A stretch of DNA of 64,000 nucleotides, taken from positions 3,038,001 to 3,102,000 of the forward strand of contig NC_023036.2 of the NCBI RefSeq assembly GCF_000317305.3, given 5' to 3'. Position numbers and translations under genes: made by a program. Origin of the DNA: Mycolicibacterium neoaurum VKM Ac-1815D (lineage in GTDB: Bacteria > Actinomycetota > Actinomycetes > Mycobacteriales > Mycobacteriaceae). Of the stretch, positions 35,135 to 46,584 are shown one piece after another; the stretch's first letter is position 1, and each line of letters opens with the position of its first letter. A model generated the notes under the pieces. The model was not told where the DNA came from. It ran no database searches and saw only the letters and a program-made list of their open reading frames with translations.

Positions 35135-36772
35135 GTGCAGGTCGCCGCGCGGTGTCACGTCCCGTCGCTTCGCTCGCCCAGGTGTCACGTCCCGTCGCTT
35201 CGCTCGCCAAGGGGCCCGTTCTCGACATTCGCGACGCTCTACACCGTCGCCATGGTCCTGGAGTTCTCAGAGCGCTGGCCCACACCCTGGTTCACCGGCA
35301 CATTCCTGACCGCGGCGACGCTCGCCGTCGCCACCGGGATGACGCGGATCGCCTTCCTGGGCTTGTTGGTCGCGGCCACCGGTTACGTCGCCTTCTTCCA
35401 ATTCCCCGAGGTGGCCAACCACGTCAACCTCATGATCTGCCTGAACATCGCGATGATCGGAGTCCTGGCTGTCTCGCTGCTGCGGCGAGCGCGCAGCGCC
35501 GATGATGACTATGCCGTGATCGCACCGGTTCTGCGGATGAGCCTGATGCTGATCTATGTGTTGGCCGGCTTCCACAAACTCAACAGCGACTACTTCGACA
35601 CCGCCGCATCCTGTGCGGCCGGCATCCTCACGTCGGTCATCCACGCGCTGCGGACCGACCTACTCGGCATCCCGGTCGTCGTACCGATCGCCCTCGGCGC
35701 GGTATTCCTGGGCTACCGGCTGGTGCGCCGCGGCAGGTTCGGCGTCGTCGGGAACCGGCTTTTCACCGCAGTGACCGCGGCCATGGGACTGGCCGGGCTC
35801 ACGGTGGTCGCCGTCGTCGTGTTCTACACACACCTGGGCCCCCTGCTCACCGCCATCGGACTCACCGCGGCCATCGCGGTGCTCGGTTGGGAACTGGTGG
35901 GCGGACTGCTGCTGGCGGTGCCGCGCCTGCAAGCGGCCATCGTGGCGTTCGCCCTGACCATGCACGCCGCCCTTGCGCTCATCGGCTTCGTCGATTTCGG
36001 GTCCATGGCGGCGGCGTTGCTGTTCGCCTTCCTGCCCACCTCCTACCGGCAGGTGCTGATCGACGGGGCCATCCGGTTACGCGGACGCACGGTCTCACGC
36101 ATCGGCGTCTACGTCGGCATCGCGATCGCTATAGCACTGGTTTCGGGAGTCGACGCGCACCTCGACCGAATTCCCCAGTGGACACTGATCTCGGGCATGG
36201 CGTTCGACGCGGCGGTCCTCATCGTCATCTGGCCGATCCTGGCCGCCGTGTTCTCACCTTCACCGCGTCCCGAGTGGGGCGGCGTGCGCATCATCGACGC
36301 GCGCACGCCCGTGGTGCTGTATCTGGTGCCCGCTGTGCTGGTCGGCATCGCGGCGACGCCCTACCTCGGGTTGCGGACGGCAGGCAACTTCTCCATGTTC
36401 AGCAATCTGCGCACCGAGGGAGAGCGCTCCAATCATCTTCTGCTGGGCGGCAATCCACTCAAGATATGGGGGTATCAGGACGATATCGTCTGGATCATCG
36501 ATATCGACGATCGCTACGGTGACGTCATCCACCACTACGATGCGGGGGCGCGGGGGTATGCGCTTCCGGTCGTGGAATTCCGCAAGTGGGTCCACGAATG
36601 GGACGAAGCGGGATACCGCGTTCCGCTCACCTATGGCTACCGCGGGATTCGGTACACCACCGACGATATCGTGACCGATCCGATCTGGCGCACACCGAAT
36701 CGAACCCTGCCGATGGTGCTGTTGGATTTCCGGCTCATCCAGCCGGGAGAACCCAACTACTGCCGCTGGTGA
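35135..36772 (+). CDS. Polytopic membrane protein, HTTM-like
   Basis: This 545-residue protein has about 11-12 hydrophobic helices and an extracytoplasmic C-terminal tail (about 425-545). The segment YVLAGFHKLNSDYFD resembles the HTTM domain of vitamin K-dependent carboxylase-like membrane proteins (a His-Lys-Leu motif in a helix), but the match is only by eye. The first codons after GTG 35135 are a 30-bp tandem repeat read in frame, giving CHVPSLRSPR twice; ATG 35252 is a possible later start. It begins 9 bp after hxlR. Its end overlaps the convergent stress protein gene by 16 bp. Confidence 0.6.
   Translation: MQVAARCHVPSLRSPRCHVPSLRSPRGPFSTFATLYTVAMVLEFSERWPTPWFTGTFLTAATLAVATGMTRIAFLGLLVAATGYVAFFQFPEVANHVNLMICLNIAMIGVLAVSLLRRARSADDDYAVIAPVLRMSLMLIYVLAGFHKLNSDYFDTAASCAAGILTSVIHALRTDLLGIPVVVPIALGAVFLGYRLVRRGRFGVVGNRLFTAVTAAMGLAGLTVVAVVVFYTHLGPLLTAIGLTAAIAVLGWELVGGLLLAVPRLQAAIVAFALTMHAALALIGFVDFGSMAAALLFAFLPTSYRQVLIDGAIRLRGRTVSRIGVYVGIAIAIALVSGVDAHLDRIPQWTLISGMAFDAAVLIVIWPILAAVFSPSPRPEWGGVRIIDARTPVVLYLVPAVLVGIAATPYLGLRTAGNFSMFSNLRTEGERSNHLLLGGNPLKIWGYQDDIVWIIDIDDRYGDVIHHYDAGARGYALPVVEFRKWVHEWDEAGYRVPLTYGYRGIRYTTDDIVTDPIWRTPNRTLPMVLLDFRLIQPGEPNYCRW
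35151..35210 (+). repeat. Two tandem copies of a 30-bp unit at the 5' end of a membrane protein gene
   Basis: Positions 35151-35180 and 35181-35210 differ at one base. Each unit contains CCCGTCGCTTCGCTCGCC. The 30-bp period keeps the reading frame, so the unit is translated twice as ten residues. Similar short GC-rich words built on TCGCTTCGCTCG are frequent in mycobacterial genomes. Confidence 0.9.
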
Positions 36773-37680
36773 TCGGTCCCGCGCACCACGATGACCGGCA
36801 CGGTCGACAATTGCGCGACGGTCGAGGCGACCGAGCCCAGCACCAGTCCGGCGAATCCGCCCCGTCCGCGGCTACCGACGACGACCAACTGCGCGTTGCG
36901 TGCTTCTTCGGTGATCCAGTGGGCGGGTCGGTCCTGTACCAACCGGACCTGCACGCGGACATCGGGAAAACGCCGCTGCCAGTCGGCGAGCCGATCGGCC
37001 AACGCAGACCGCGCCTGATCCTCGAAGATCTGCCAATCGGTGCCGTAGAGCGGCAGCAAGCCGACATCGCTCCACGCGTGCACCGCGATCAACTCCACGC
37101 CGCGCAACGCCGCCTCCTCGAAGGCAAGCTCGGTGGCGGCATCCGATGATGTCGATCCGTCGACGCCGAGGACGACGGGCGCGCTGCTGTCTGCCGCATC
37201 GCCGGGATGCACGACAACCACCGGGCAACGCGCATGGTGGAGCAAACCGGCCGCCACGGAACCGAGCGGCAACCGCGAGTGACCACCGGTACCCCTGTTA
37301 CCGACCACCAGCAGCAACGCCTGTCGGGAGGCCTCGGCCAGCGTGCCGACCACCGGGGAGGGCCGGCTCTCGGAGCGCACACCGGGGGCGTGGGTGCCGC
37401 CCACCGCGGCGGCGAAGGTCTGCTCGGCGTGCCCGAGTATGTCGTGCGACGAATCCTGTTGAGCCTTGGCAATTGTCGATGCGTCATTCGGTGTCGACCA
37501 GGTGGCGATGACCGGAGCCGAAACACTCATCAAGGTCACCGGCACGGCGCGCCGCACTGCCTCGGACGCAGCCCAGGTGACGGCGGCGTCCGAACCGGGT
37601 GACCCGTCGACGGCGACGACGATGCCGAGATGGTGTTGCGGGCTGGACTCTTCCGGGATGGACTTTTCCGGACTGGACAT
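36757..37680 (-). CDS. Tandem-domain universal stress protein
   Basis: This 307-residue protein has two Usp domains (about residues 18-155 and 165-305). Each ends with an ATP-binding G-x2-G-x9-G-S/T motif: GNRGTGGHSRLPLGSVA and GSRGRGGFAGLVLGSVA. It is thus the ATP-binding two-domain type common in the mycobacterial hypoxia (DosR) regulon. AAGGAGG lies 9 bases before the ATG. It is 80 bp downstream of the DosT-like kinase gene, the same order as Rv2027c-Rv2026c in M. tuberculosis. Expression is probably induced under low oxygen or nitric oxide. Confidence 0.9.
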   Translation of the reverse strand: MSSPEKSIPEESSPQHHLGIVVAVDGSPGSDAAVTWAASEAVRRAVPVTLMSVSAPVIATWSTPNDASTIAKAQQDSSHDILGHAEQTFAAAVGGTHAPGVRSESRPSPVVGTLAEASRQALLLVVGNRGTGGHSRLPLGSVAAGLLHHARCPVVVVHPGDAADSSAPVVLGVDGSTSSDAATELAFEEAALRGVELIAVHAWSDVGLLPLYGTDWQIFEDQARSALADRLADWQRRFPDVRVQVRLVQDRPAHWITEEARNAQLVVVGSRGRGGFAGLVLGSVASTVAQLSTVPVIVVRGTDHQRQ

Positions 37681-37760
37681 GGTGTCGTTCCTCCTTGATC
37701 GACCGCCATCCACCGTAGTCGCTGACGAGGGCCTCGGGCAGGGGCTTAGGTCCTCGCTGC

Positions 37761-39934
<2,174 letters not shown>

Positions 39935-39942
39935 GTTCGACC

Positions 39943-40983
39943 TCAGCCGTTGCGAGCCAACCCCGCCAGGATCGTTGCGGTCGATTCATCACGGACGCGA
40001 CGGTACCCGGTCCCTGCCCACAGGTGAACGAGGTCGTCGACGCCGGCTGCCGCCGCGGCCTTGCGCAGGGCACTGGTCAGGTGGTGGATCGCGGGATACC
40101 CCAATGGCGCGTCGGCCTCGAAACGATCGATGAAAGCATTGCGCAGCCCACGGGCGGGCCGCCCGGTGAACGCGCGCGTCAGCACGGTGTCCTTGCATAC
40201 CGGATCGAGCAGTGCGGCCTTGTGGGTGGGCGACGCGGCGCTCTCGTCAGCGCGCAACAGCGCGGTACCCACCGCCGCCGCCACCGCCCCGGCGCCGAGC
40301 ACCTGCGATACCTCCTCGGCGCTCGCCAGCCCGCCGGCCGCGATCACCGGGATGTCCACCGCGGCGCTCACCTCGGCCACCAGATCGGTGACCGCGATGC
40401 CGGCGGGCGGCCGGTCGGGGGTGAAGGTGCCCGAGTGTCCGCCTGCTGCGCCGGCCTGCGCCACCACCAGATCGGCCCCCGCCGCGGCGGCAGCGGTCGC
40501 CTCGACCGAATTCGTGACCGTCTGCACCACGATGGTGCCCACCTTCTGCAGTCTGGCGATGACATCGCCACCGGGGAGACCGAAGGTGAAGCTGACCACC
40601 GGGACCGGATCGGTCAGCAGCAGGTCGATCTTGGCGCCGAACGCGTCGTCATCCTCGATCGGATCGCGAGGCAACTCGAGCTCGAACCGGTCGGCCACCT
40701 GCTGGACCAGGTATGCGTACTGCCGGTACGACACGGCATCGATGGGCACGGGGTTCGGTGCGAAAATGTTGACGCCGAACGGGATCGACGCCTTTCGCAC
40801 CGCAGCGATCTCCGCGAGCAGCACCTGCGGGGTCTTGTAGCCGGCGGCCAGAAATCCAAGGCCGCCGGCTTCGGCGGCGGCGATCACCATCGCCGCGGTG
40901 GTGGCACCCCCGGCCATCGGTGCGGCGACCAGCGGAATGTCGAGCCCGAGTGGGTCACGGGCAGCCTTGGTGCGTGCGGTCAT
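39943..40983 (-). CDS. Nitronate monooxygenase family protein
   Basis: This 346-residue FMN-dependent TIM-barrel enzyme of the nitronate monooxygenase (2-nitropropane dioxygenase) family oxidises alkyl nitronates, for example the toxin propionate 3-nitronate. Visible are APMAGG at the N terminus, VAQAGAAGGHSG with the catalytic histidine, and VIAAGGLASAEEV for phosphate binding. ATG 40983 is preferred over ATG 40989 because CGAGG lies 7 bases upstream. Related enzymes with enoyl reductase activity share this fold, so the true substrate is uncertain. Confidence 0.85.
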   Translation of the reverse strand: MTARTKAARDPLGLDIPLVAAPMAGGATTAAMVIAAAEAGGLGFLAAGYKTPQVLLAEIAAVRKASIPFGVNIFAPNPVPIDAVSYRQYAYLVQQVADRFELELPRDPIEDDDAFGAKIDLLLTDPVPVVSFTFGLPGGDVIARLQKVGTIVVQTVTNSVEATAAAAAGADLVVAQAGAAGGHSGTFTPDRPPAGIAVTDLVAEVSAAVDIPVIAAGGLASAEEVSQVLGAGAVAAAVGTALLRADESAASPTHKAALLDPVCKDTVLTRAFTGRPARGLRNAFIDRFEADAPLGYPAIHHLTSALRKAAAAAGVDDLVHLWAGTGYRRVRDESTATILAGLARNG

Positions 40984-41124
40984 CGTCATTCCTCGGGTGC
41001 GGAGTTCTCGGTCTTCGTCTGCAGTCGATTCTGCGTGTCCGCCCCGTCCCGGTATAGGACACGCTGGCTCTCAGCCGCAAGGCCCAACCTCGCACCCTGC
41101 GCAACCGGGGCCCGGGCCGCCACC

Positions 41125-41853
41125 TCAGGCCGGGACCGCCAACTTACCGACAGTGAAGGCCGCGGCCTGATCGGCCATGCCGTTGACGGCGTACTGCTGA
41201 TGCGGCGCACTGGATCCGGACGGCGGTGAACCCGCGCACACGGTGTCGCCGGGAGCACAGAGCTCAAGCGCCTTGGCGGTGTAGGCGGGCCCGACGTCGA
41301 TCACCGGGGTTCCGTACTTCACCGCCGACCAACCGGAGGGCATCCCGAACAAGACCACCGCCGCCACATTGTCGATGACGTCATTGGGCAGCGGCGGCGG
41401 GCCGGCCACCCCGGCGGGCACCACACCCGAGGTGGACAGTGCCGTCACGACCGCACCCTGCGAGTAGCCACCGAGCACCATCCGGGTGTTCGGGCACACC
41501 GAGGTGACACCGCGGACATGATCGGTCTCATCGCGAACGCCATCGACGACATTCTGCGTGAACAGGGCGCCGCCGGTGAAGTTGTTGCTGGCCGGATAGT
41601 TGACGGCGTGAACCCCGACCGTCCGCGGAAAGGCCTGGGCACGAAGTGAATCGACGAAACGCTGCCCCACACCGCCGACGCCCGGTGGCTCGGCGGTACC
41701 CCTGGCGAAGACCACGCCGATATCGGGACAGGGCTGCGGCTGGGACGCCGCCGTGGGAATCAGGACCGGTAGCGCGGCCAGCGCCAGTCCGCTTGCCGCC
41801 ACCGTCCGGGCGAGCACTCGCAACCCCCGCAAAGCCCGTGAAGCTTCAGCCAA
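41125..41853 (-). CDS. Secreted cutinase-family esterase
   Basis: This serine esterase of the cutinase family, abundant in mycobacteria (CULP proteins), hydrolyses short to medium esters or lipids outside the cell. A signal peptide covers about residues 1-37 (cleavage near TAASQ). The catalytic serine is in GGYSQGA, the aspartate in CAPGDTVC and the histidine in APHQQY, and four cysteines fit the two usual disulfides. TTG 41853 is the first start (242 residues); GTG 41817 also leaves a complete signal peptide. It is a monocistronic gene. Confidence 0.9.
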   Translation of the reverse strand: MAEASRALRGLRVLARTVAASGLALAALPVLIPTAASQPQPCPDIGVVFARGTAEPPGVGGVGQRFVDSLRAQAFPRTVGVHAVNYPASNNFTGGALFTQNVVDGVRDETDHVRGVTSVCPNTRMVLGGYSQGAVVTALSTSGVVPAGVAGPPPLPNDVIDNVAAVVLFGMPSGWSAVKYGTPVIDVGPAYTAKALELCAPGDTVCAGSPPSGSSAPHQQYAVNGMADQAAAFTVGKLAVPA

Positions 41854-41978
41854 TTCCTACCCCCAGAGACGCTCGTACCCAGACTGTGACAGACCCCCGG
41901 CTCGTGTGCCGTCATTTCCGCCGCCACCGCCACCGCCGTAGTCATCGAGAGCCTCCGCCGCTGCGTTACAGCGCCTGG

Positions 41979-43637
41979 TCAGTCGGTCAGGCCGATGCTG
42001 CTCACCGCACTCAGCCCACCCTCATCGTCGGGCTGTTCGAACACCACGCCGGCGTGTCGCTCCGTGATCTCAAGGGTTGCGATCGTGTTCCCGAACAACG
42101 GCCCGCTCAGGTTGCGCCAGGACATCGGCAGATCAGGTGCACCGTGCCTGCGCGCCCAGCGGCGGGCGCGTCGAGCAACCCAGGACGACCAGCCCAACCG
42201 GAACACCGGCTTGACGTAGAACGGCACGTAGTTGTGCACGGGGGAGCAGACCAGTTGGTGCACTCGGGCTTCATGGTCGTCGGATTCATCAGAATCGTCG
42301 GGGACGTCGGGTCTTCCACCGAATCGGGCCCGGGCGGCGTAGGAATGGTGCACATCACCGGACAGCACGCTGACGGTCGCCGGCCCTCGCGGTGCATGGC
42401 CCGCCGCCGCCTCGATCAGCTCGCTGAACCGTAGGAAGGATGTCGAGAACGCGGGCCAATGCTCGAAATCCGCGGCCTGCCGGATCTTCTCGGCCATCAC
42501 GCCACGAATCCCCGACCGGTCGGCGGCGATCTCGTTCACGGTTTGCATATCGCCGATCGCAGGCGGCAGCAACCACGGCAGTGAGGTCGCCAGGATCAGA
42601 TGGTCCAACGACTCCAGATCGTCGTCCACGTGACGTTGCACCCAGCCGAACTCACGGTCACCCAACATCTTGCGGCTGCCGTCGTCCAAGATGCGCGCGT
42701 TGCGTGAATCGACCATCAACAGCCGACTGCGGCCCAGATCCCAGCGGAAGCTGAAGCGCAGGCCTTTCTCACCGTCGACTTCGCGGTCGGCCCGGTCGGC
42801 AAGATCGGCAAGCAGCGGCCACCGATCACCGCCGGCCGACAGGATCTGCTGGTAGTCGACGTCCTCGTCCAGCTGTTGGGGACTGAGATTGCCGATGTGC
42901 TGATACACCCAGTAGGACGCCAGTCCCGCGCGGATCCGATCGCGCCACCACGGCTTCTTGTTGACCGCCACCCGCCATGCCGCCGAGGTGTTCCAGTCAT
43001 CACGGATATCGTGGTCGTCGAAGATCATCGCGGTGGGCAGAGTCGACATCACCCAGCGGATCTCAGGATCCCCCCAGGTGTGGCGATAGAGACCCACGTA
43101 TTCGTCGAAGCTGACCACCTCGTCGGGTGGCCGCTTCTTGTTCGTGCGACGTCCGGTGAGCCGTTGGCGCGCATCGGGTGTGAGCTCATCGGCGTACACC
43201 TGGTCGCCGAGCAGGATCAACACATCGGGCCAGCGCTCGGATGGCTGGGTCGTCATCCGCTCCGCGTAGCAGTCCAGCGCGTCGCGGCCGAGCTTGGCGT
43301 CGATCCGGTCGTCACCGGTCTTGGGATAGCGGCAGGAGCCGAAGATCACCCGCAGCCGCTGCCCGGTCGCCGGCCCGCGCGTCCGGATGACACTGGGCGG
43401 GAACCGTGAATCCGGCTCCGGCCAGACCTGCTCGCCGTCGAGGTGCACCTGGTACTCGGTGGTGCTGTCGGGCGTGAGTCCCTGCACCGCCACCAGCGCG
43501 TAATGGTGGCCTTGTACCTCGAACGTGCGAGCTGTGGAACCCAATACGGTGACCTCGGCGGGTGCGTCGGTCTGCACCCACACCATCGCCGTGGTTTCTG
43601 CCACGTGGCGCAGGACGGGGCCGAGCAGGAGAGTCAC
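41979..43637 (-). CDS. PhoD-like metallophosphatase
   Basis: This 552-residue protein of the PhoD/MPP superfamily has an N-terminal fibronectin-like domain (about residues 1-90) followed by a metallophosphoesterase core: FGSCRYPKTG, ILLGDQVYAD, FDDHDIRDDWNTS and LSGDVHHSYAARA, which hold the metal ligands of the family. It should hydrolyse phosphate mono- or diesters. No signal peptide or Tat motif is seen, which is unusual for PhoD and suggests a cytoplasmic form, as in other mycobacteria. GTG start at 43637. Confidence 0.85.
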   Translation of the reverse strand: MTLLLGPVLRHVAETTAMVWVQTDAPAEVTVLGSTARTFEVQGHHYALVAVQGLTPDSTTEYQVHLDGEQVWPEPDSRFPPSVIRTRGPATGQRLRVIFGSCRYPKTGDDRIDAKLGRDALDCYAERMTTQPSERWPDVLILLGDQVYADELTPDARQRLTGRRTNKKRPPDEVVSFDEYVGLYRHTWGDPEIRWVMSTLPTAMIFDDHDIRDDWNTSAAWRVAVNKKPWWRDRIRAGLASYWVYQHIGNLSPQQLDEDVDYQQILSAGGDRWPLLADLADRADREVDGEKGLRFSFRWDLGRSRLLMVDSRNARILDDGSRKMLGDREFGWVQRHVDDDLESLDHLILATSLPWLLPPAIGDMQTVNEIAADRSGIRGVMAEKIRQAADFEHWPAFSTSFLRFSELIEAAAGHAPRGPATVSVLSGDVHHSYAARARFGGRPDVPDDSDESDDHEARVHQLVCSPVHNYVPFYVKPVFRLGWSSWVARRARRWARRHGAPDLPMSWRNLSGPLFGNTIATLEITERHAGVVFEQPDDEGGLSAVSSIGLTD

Positions 43638-43698
43638 CGAGACAGCCTATGGGCTGCCGCCGCGGGTTGGCCTCGATTCGGCGCTGCAGGCCCCCGGG

Positions 43699-44820
43699 TC
43701 AGGCTCCGATCGGTTGGCGGGCGACCTCGGAGACGAAGAGTTCGGCCGAGGCGATCCGCCGCGTCGCGCGGTGCAGCGTCACCGTCGCCAGCCTGCCGTC
43801 GGGCGAGTACCCAAGGTCGACCGGTAGCACGCCGGCCGCCGTCCCGATCCGCAGCGGTGCTCCCTGGTGCAGTTTCAGTCCGGATAGCACACCATCGCGC
43901 ACCGTGGCGGCAGCAGCGACTGCGACGGCCGATGTCAGACCGATCGCGGGGTGCGGGGCGAGCATGGACAGCATCCGCACCGAGACGTCATAGGCGTCGG
44001 CGCCGATCAAGGCACCGGCAGTCGTGCGGTAATCCCGTGCTGCGCCGACGATCCCGACCTTGGGGATGGAGTTGCTCACCGGATCGCCGAACCGGCGCAG
44101 CCCCATCTGCAATGACGCGTTCTTGCGCAGTTCCATCAACAGGGTTGTCTGGTGGGCGAATTCGGCGTTGCTCTCGGTGCCGTCCAGTCCCAGATCTGAG
44201 GCGTCGAACAATGCCGCGGGGGCGCCGGTAGCGACCAGGGTCGCGCGGTACGTGCGATCACCGGCATCGACGGAGTCCACGGGACGGCCGGTCGGCAGAA
44301 CCGGTGCCGCATCGAGACCGGTGAAGGAGAGTCCGACCGGCACGCCCAGCGCGGTGGTGCCCGGTACCGCGGCCGTGCCTTCGGTGGGCACCTTTCCACC
44401 CGGAGTGGAGATGGTCGCCGTCAGGACTGCGCCCGAGACCTGATGCCGCAACCGCACCGCGGTCACCTCGTCGTCGACCGGGACCAGCCCCGACTGCAGT
44501 GCGTAGAGCCCTATCGCGGTGGCGCAGTTCCCGCAGTTGCTGGCCCATTCGACCCTGCGGTCGGCGATGGCGATCTGGGCGAATTGGTAGTCGATGTCGA
44601 TGTCGGGGTGGCTCGATCGGCGCACGATCGCCGCTTTGGATGTCGTCGAGCTACCGCCCCCGACGCCGTCGAGCTGGCGGGGGTCACCCGAGCCGAACGC
44701 GGACGTCAGCAGCGCGTCGAGCCCGCCTGCGCGATCGACGATCGGGTCGACATCGACGGCGTTGAACAGCCAGCACTTGCTGGTTCCGCCCCGCATCCAT
44801 GTACCTCGTAGCACGAGCAT
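43699..44820 (-). CDS. PrpF-like isomerase (2-methylaconitate isomerase family), copy 1
   Basis: The 373-residue protein belongs to the PrpF family, whose members isomerise unsaturated tricarboxylates (2-methylaconitate, 4-oxalomesaconate). The catalytic lysine is in MRGGTSKCW and the catalytic cysteine in ASNCGNCATAIG, both present. A glycine-rich GVGGGSSTTSKAAIV follows. ATG 44820 was chosen because the start then aligns with the paralogue at 47669; ATG 44853 is possible. No 2-methylcitrate cycle genes are adjacent. It is the mirror image of copy 2, with a permease and a LysR gene between them. Confidence 0.85.
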   Translation of the reverse strand: MLVLRGTWMRGGTSKCWLFNAVDVDPIVDRAGGLDALLTSAFGSGDPRQLDGVGGGSSTTSKAAIVRRSSHPDIDIDYQFAQIAIADRRVEWASNCGNCATAIGLYALQSGLVPVDDEVTAVRLRHQVSGAVLTATISTPGGKVPTEGTAAVPGTTALGVPVGLSFTGLDAAPVLPTGRPVDSVDAGDRTYRATLVATGAPAALFDASDLGLDGTESNAEFAHQTTLLMELRKNASLQMGLRRFGDPVSNSIPKVGIVGAARDYRTTAGALIGADAYDVSVRMLSMLAPHPAIGLTSAVAVAAAATVRDGVLSGLKLHQGAPLRIGTAAGVLPVDLGYSPDGRLATVTLHRATRRIASAELFVSEVARQPIGA

Positions 44821-45021
44821 GAGTGTCGGTACCTTTCCACGCTGGACGCTCATCGGCGGTTCTGGTCGGCGGTGACCGACGCTGGATGAGCAACCCTCCA
44901 CCGTCGATTCTCGGCGGCGTCAGGGTGAAGGACAATCTCGGATAGTTGGATAGGGGTCGACTTTTACTTAAGGTGTCTGGGCTCTATCGGTCGGCTGCCG
45001 ACCAAGCCGCTACCCGCAGCG

Positions 45022-46386
45022 TCAGGCGAAGCCGGGGACCAGGACCAACAGCAGCCAGCACAGCGCCGGGGCGACCGCGACCACGATGCCTGCGTTGAGC
45101 AGCAGCTGTCGGTAGAAGCGGGGCCGGTCGATGCCCTGGGCGTTGGCAAGGACCAGGGCGCCGTTGGTCGAAAACGGCGACACGTCGACGACGGTGGCAG
45201 CGATCGCCAACGCGGCCACGACGCCGACCACCGGAAGGGTGCCCATCTGCAGCAGCGGGAGCGCCAACGGGATGATCGCGGCCAACAATGCCGTCGACGA
45301 GGCGAACGCCGATGTCACGCCGATGACGTAGCAGAGCACCAGTGCCACCAGCAGCGGCGCACCCACCGTGATGGCCATCTGGGCCAGGTGATCGATGGTG
45401 CCGACCTCTTCGACGATCGATATATAGGTCACCATCCCGGCGACCAGCAGGACGGTCGGCCAGCTGATGCCGGCGATGGCCTCACTCTGCTTGGACAGGT
45501 CGGTGAACGCCAGCACCGCCCCTGCCGCGATCGCCACGAAGCTGATCGGCATGTGCAGCACGAGAACCAGCACCAGCACCGTGGCGATCAGAAACAGGGT
45601 CAGTTTCTGTACCCCGGTAACGGAGGGCTGGACCGCCGTGGCGGCCTCGGTACGTGCCGGACGGGTCAGAACTCCCACACCGCCGGCAGGCTCGCGTGCC
45701 GGTCCCGCCGCAGACCCGGCACCGCCGAGATCGTCCGGCGCCGTCGGCTGCGAACCGAGCGCGGTGTACTCGAGGTCGCGGACGCGGGACAAGGCGGCAT
45801 ACCCGACGATGGTGAGCACCGAGAGGAGCAGGTTGATGGCGTAGCTCGCGAAGAAGAGGAGCCAGGGGTTGACCGTCAGGCCGCTCTTCTCGACCAGGTC
45901 GACCACGAGTACGCCGGACACCGAGATCGGCGAAAAGGCCCCGGCATGCGCGCCGTTGATGGTCATGATGCCCATCACCAGCGGGCTCATCCTCGTGCGT
46001 GCTGCAAACGTCATGGCGGCCGGCACGATCAGCGCGACGGCGGCCGGACTGAAGGTGCCCAGCGCGGTCAGCACCGATGCGCAGAAGAAGAACACCCAGG
46101 GCACCACGGTCACACGTCCGCGAACTCCGCGGATACATGCGTTGACCAGCAGGTCGATGGTTCCGTTCTGCTTGGCCATCCCGAAGAAGTAGGTGACACC
46201 GATGATCGTCAGGACGATCGAGCTGGGGAACTCGGCGAGGATCTCTTTGTCGTCATAGCCGAGGAGGAAGGCTCCGACGGCGAATGCGCCGATGAAGCCC
46301 AGGATGCCGATATTGATCGGGCAGATCGTGGCGATGACGAACATCGCGACCAGCGCGATCAGCGGCAGTATCTCTACATAACTCAT
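45022..46386 (-). CDS. MatC-like SLC13-type carboxylate permease
   Basis: This 454-residue membrane protein has about 11-12 hydrophobic helices in two repeats, separated by a polar loop (about residues 215-265). The first half matches the MatC N-terminal dicarboxylate carrier type (NIGILGFIGAFAVGAFLLGYDDKEI), and the helices contain inverted-repeat motifs such as FSPAAVALIVPAAM and VDVSPFSTNGALVLA. It probably imports a di- or tricarboxylate. It lies between the two prpF-like genes, on the strand of copy 1, 201 bp from it. Confidence 0.8.
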   Translation of the reverse strand: MSYVEILPLIALVAMFVIATICPINIGILGFIGAFAVGAFLLGYDDKEILAEFPSSIVLTIIGVTYFFGMAKQNGTIDLLVNACIRGVRGRVTVVPWVFFFCASVLTALGTFSPAAVALIVPAAMTFAARTRMSPLVMGIMTINGAHAGAFSPISVSGVLVVDLVEKSGLTVNPWLLFFASYAINLLLSVLTIVGYAALSRVRDLEYTALGSQPTAPDDLGGAGSAAGPAREPAGGVGVLTRPARTEAATAVQPSVTGVQKLTLFLIATVLVLVLVLHMPISFVAIAAGAVLAFTDLSKQSEAIAGISWPTVLLVAGMVTYISIVEEVGTIDHLAQMAITVGAPLLVALVLCYVIGVTSAFASSTALLAAIIPLALPLLQMGTLPVVGVVAALAIAATVVDVSPFSTNGALVLANAQGIDRPRFYRQLLLNAGIVVAVAPALCWLLLVLVPGFA

Positions 46387-46584
46387 GGGCGTTCTCTCAG
46401 TTCCAGGCGCGGCGTCGTCGCCGTGGCGGCGCCGAACGTCTGCGGCGGCAGCTCGGTCGGTGAGGACCGCTCTGCGTCACATACGACGATTCTTCATTAC
46501 CCAGATCACACTAGAAATGGAGTTCGTTCATCACAATCGATGATTACCGGACCCACTGGTAGAAAAACTTAAGGCGGAAAATCC

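Noticed and set aside
43699..44820. Complete methylcitrate cycle around the prpF-like genes
   Set aside because: No prpB, prpC, prpD or acnD-like gene is in the neighbourhood, so the name prpF was not used as a gene symbol.
45388..46572. Plus-strand open frame antisense to the MatC-like permease
   Set aside because: Composition is Asp/Arg/His-rich without motifs; the minus strand encodes a clear 12-helix transporter.
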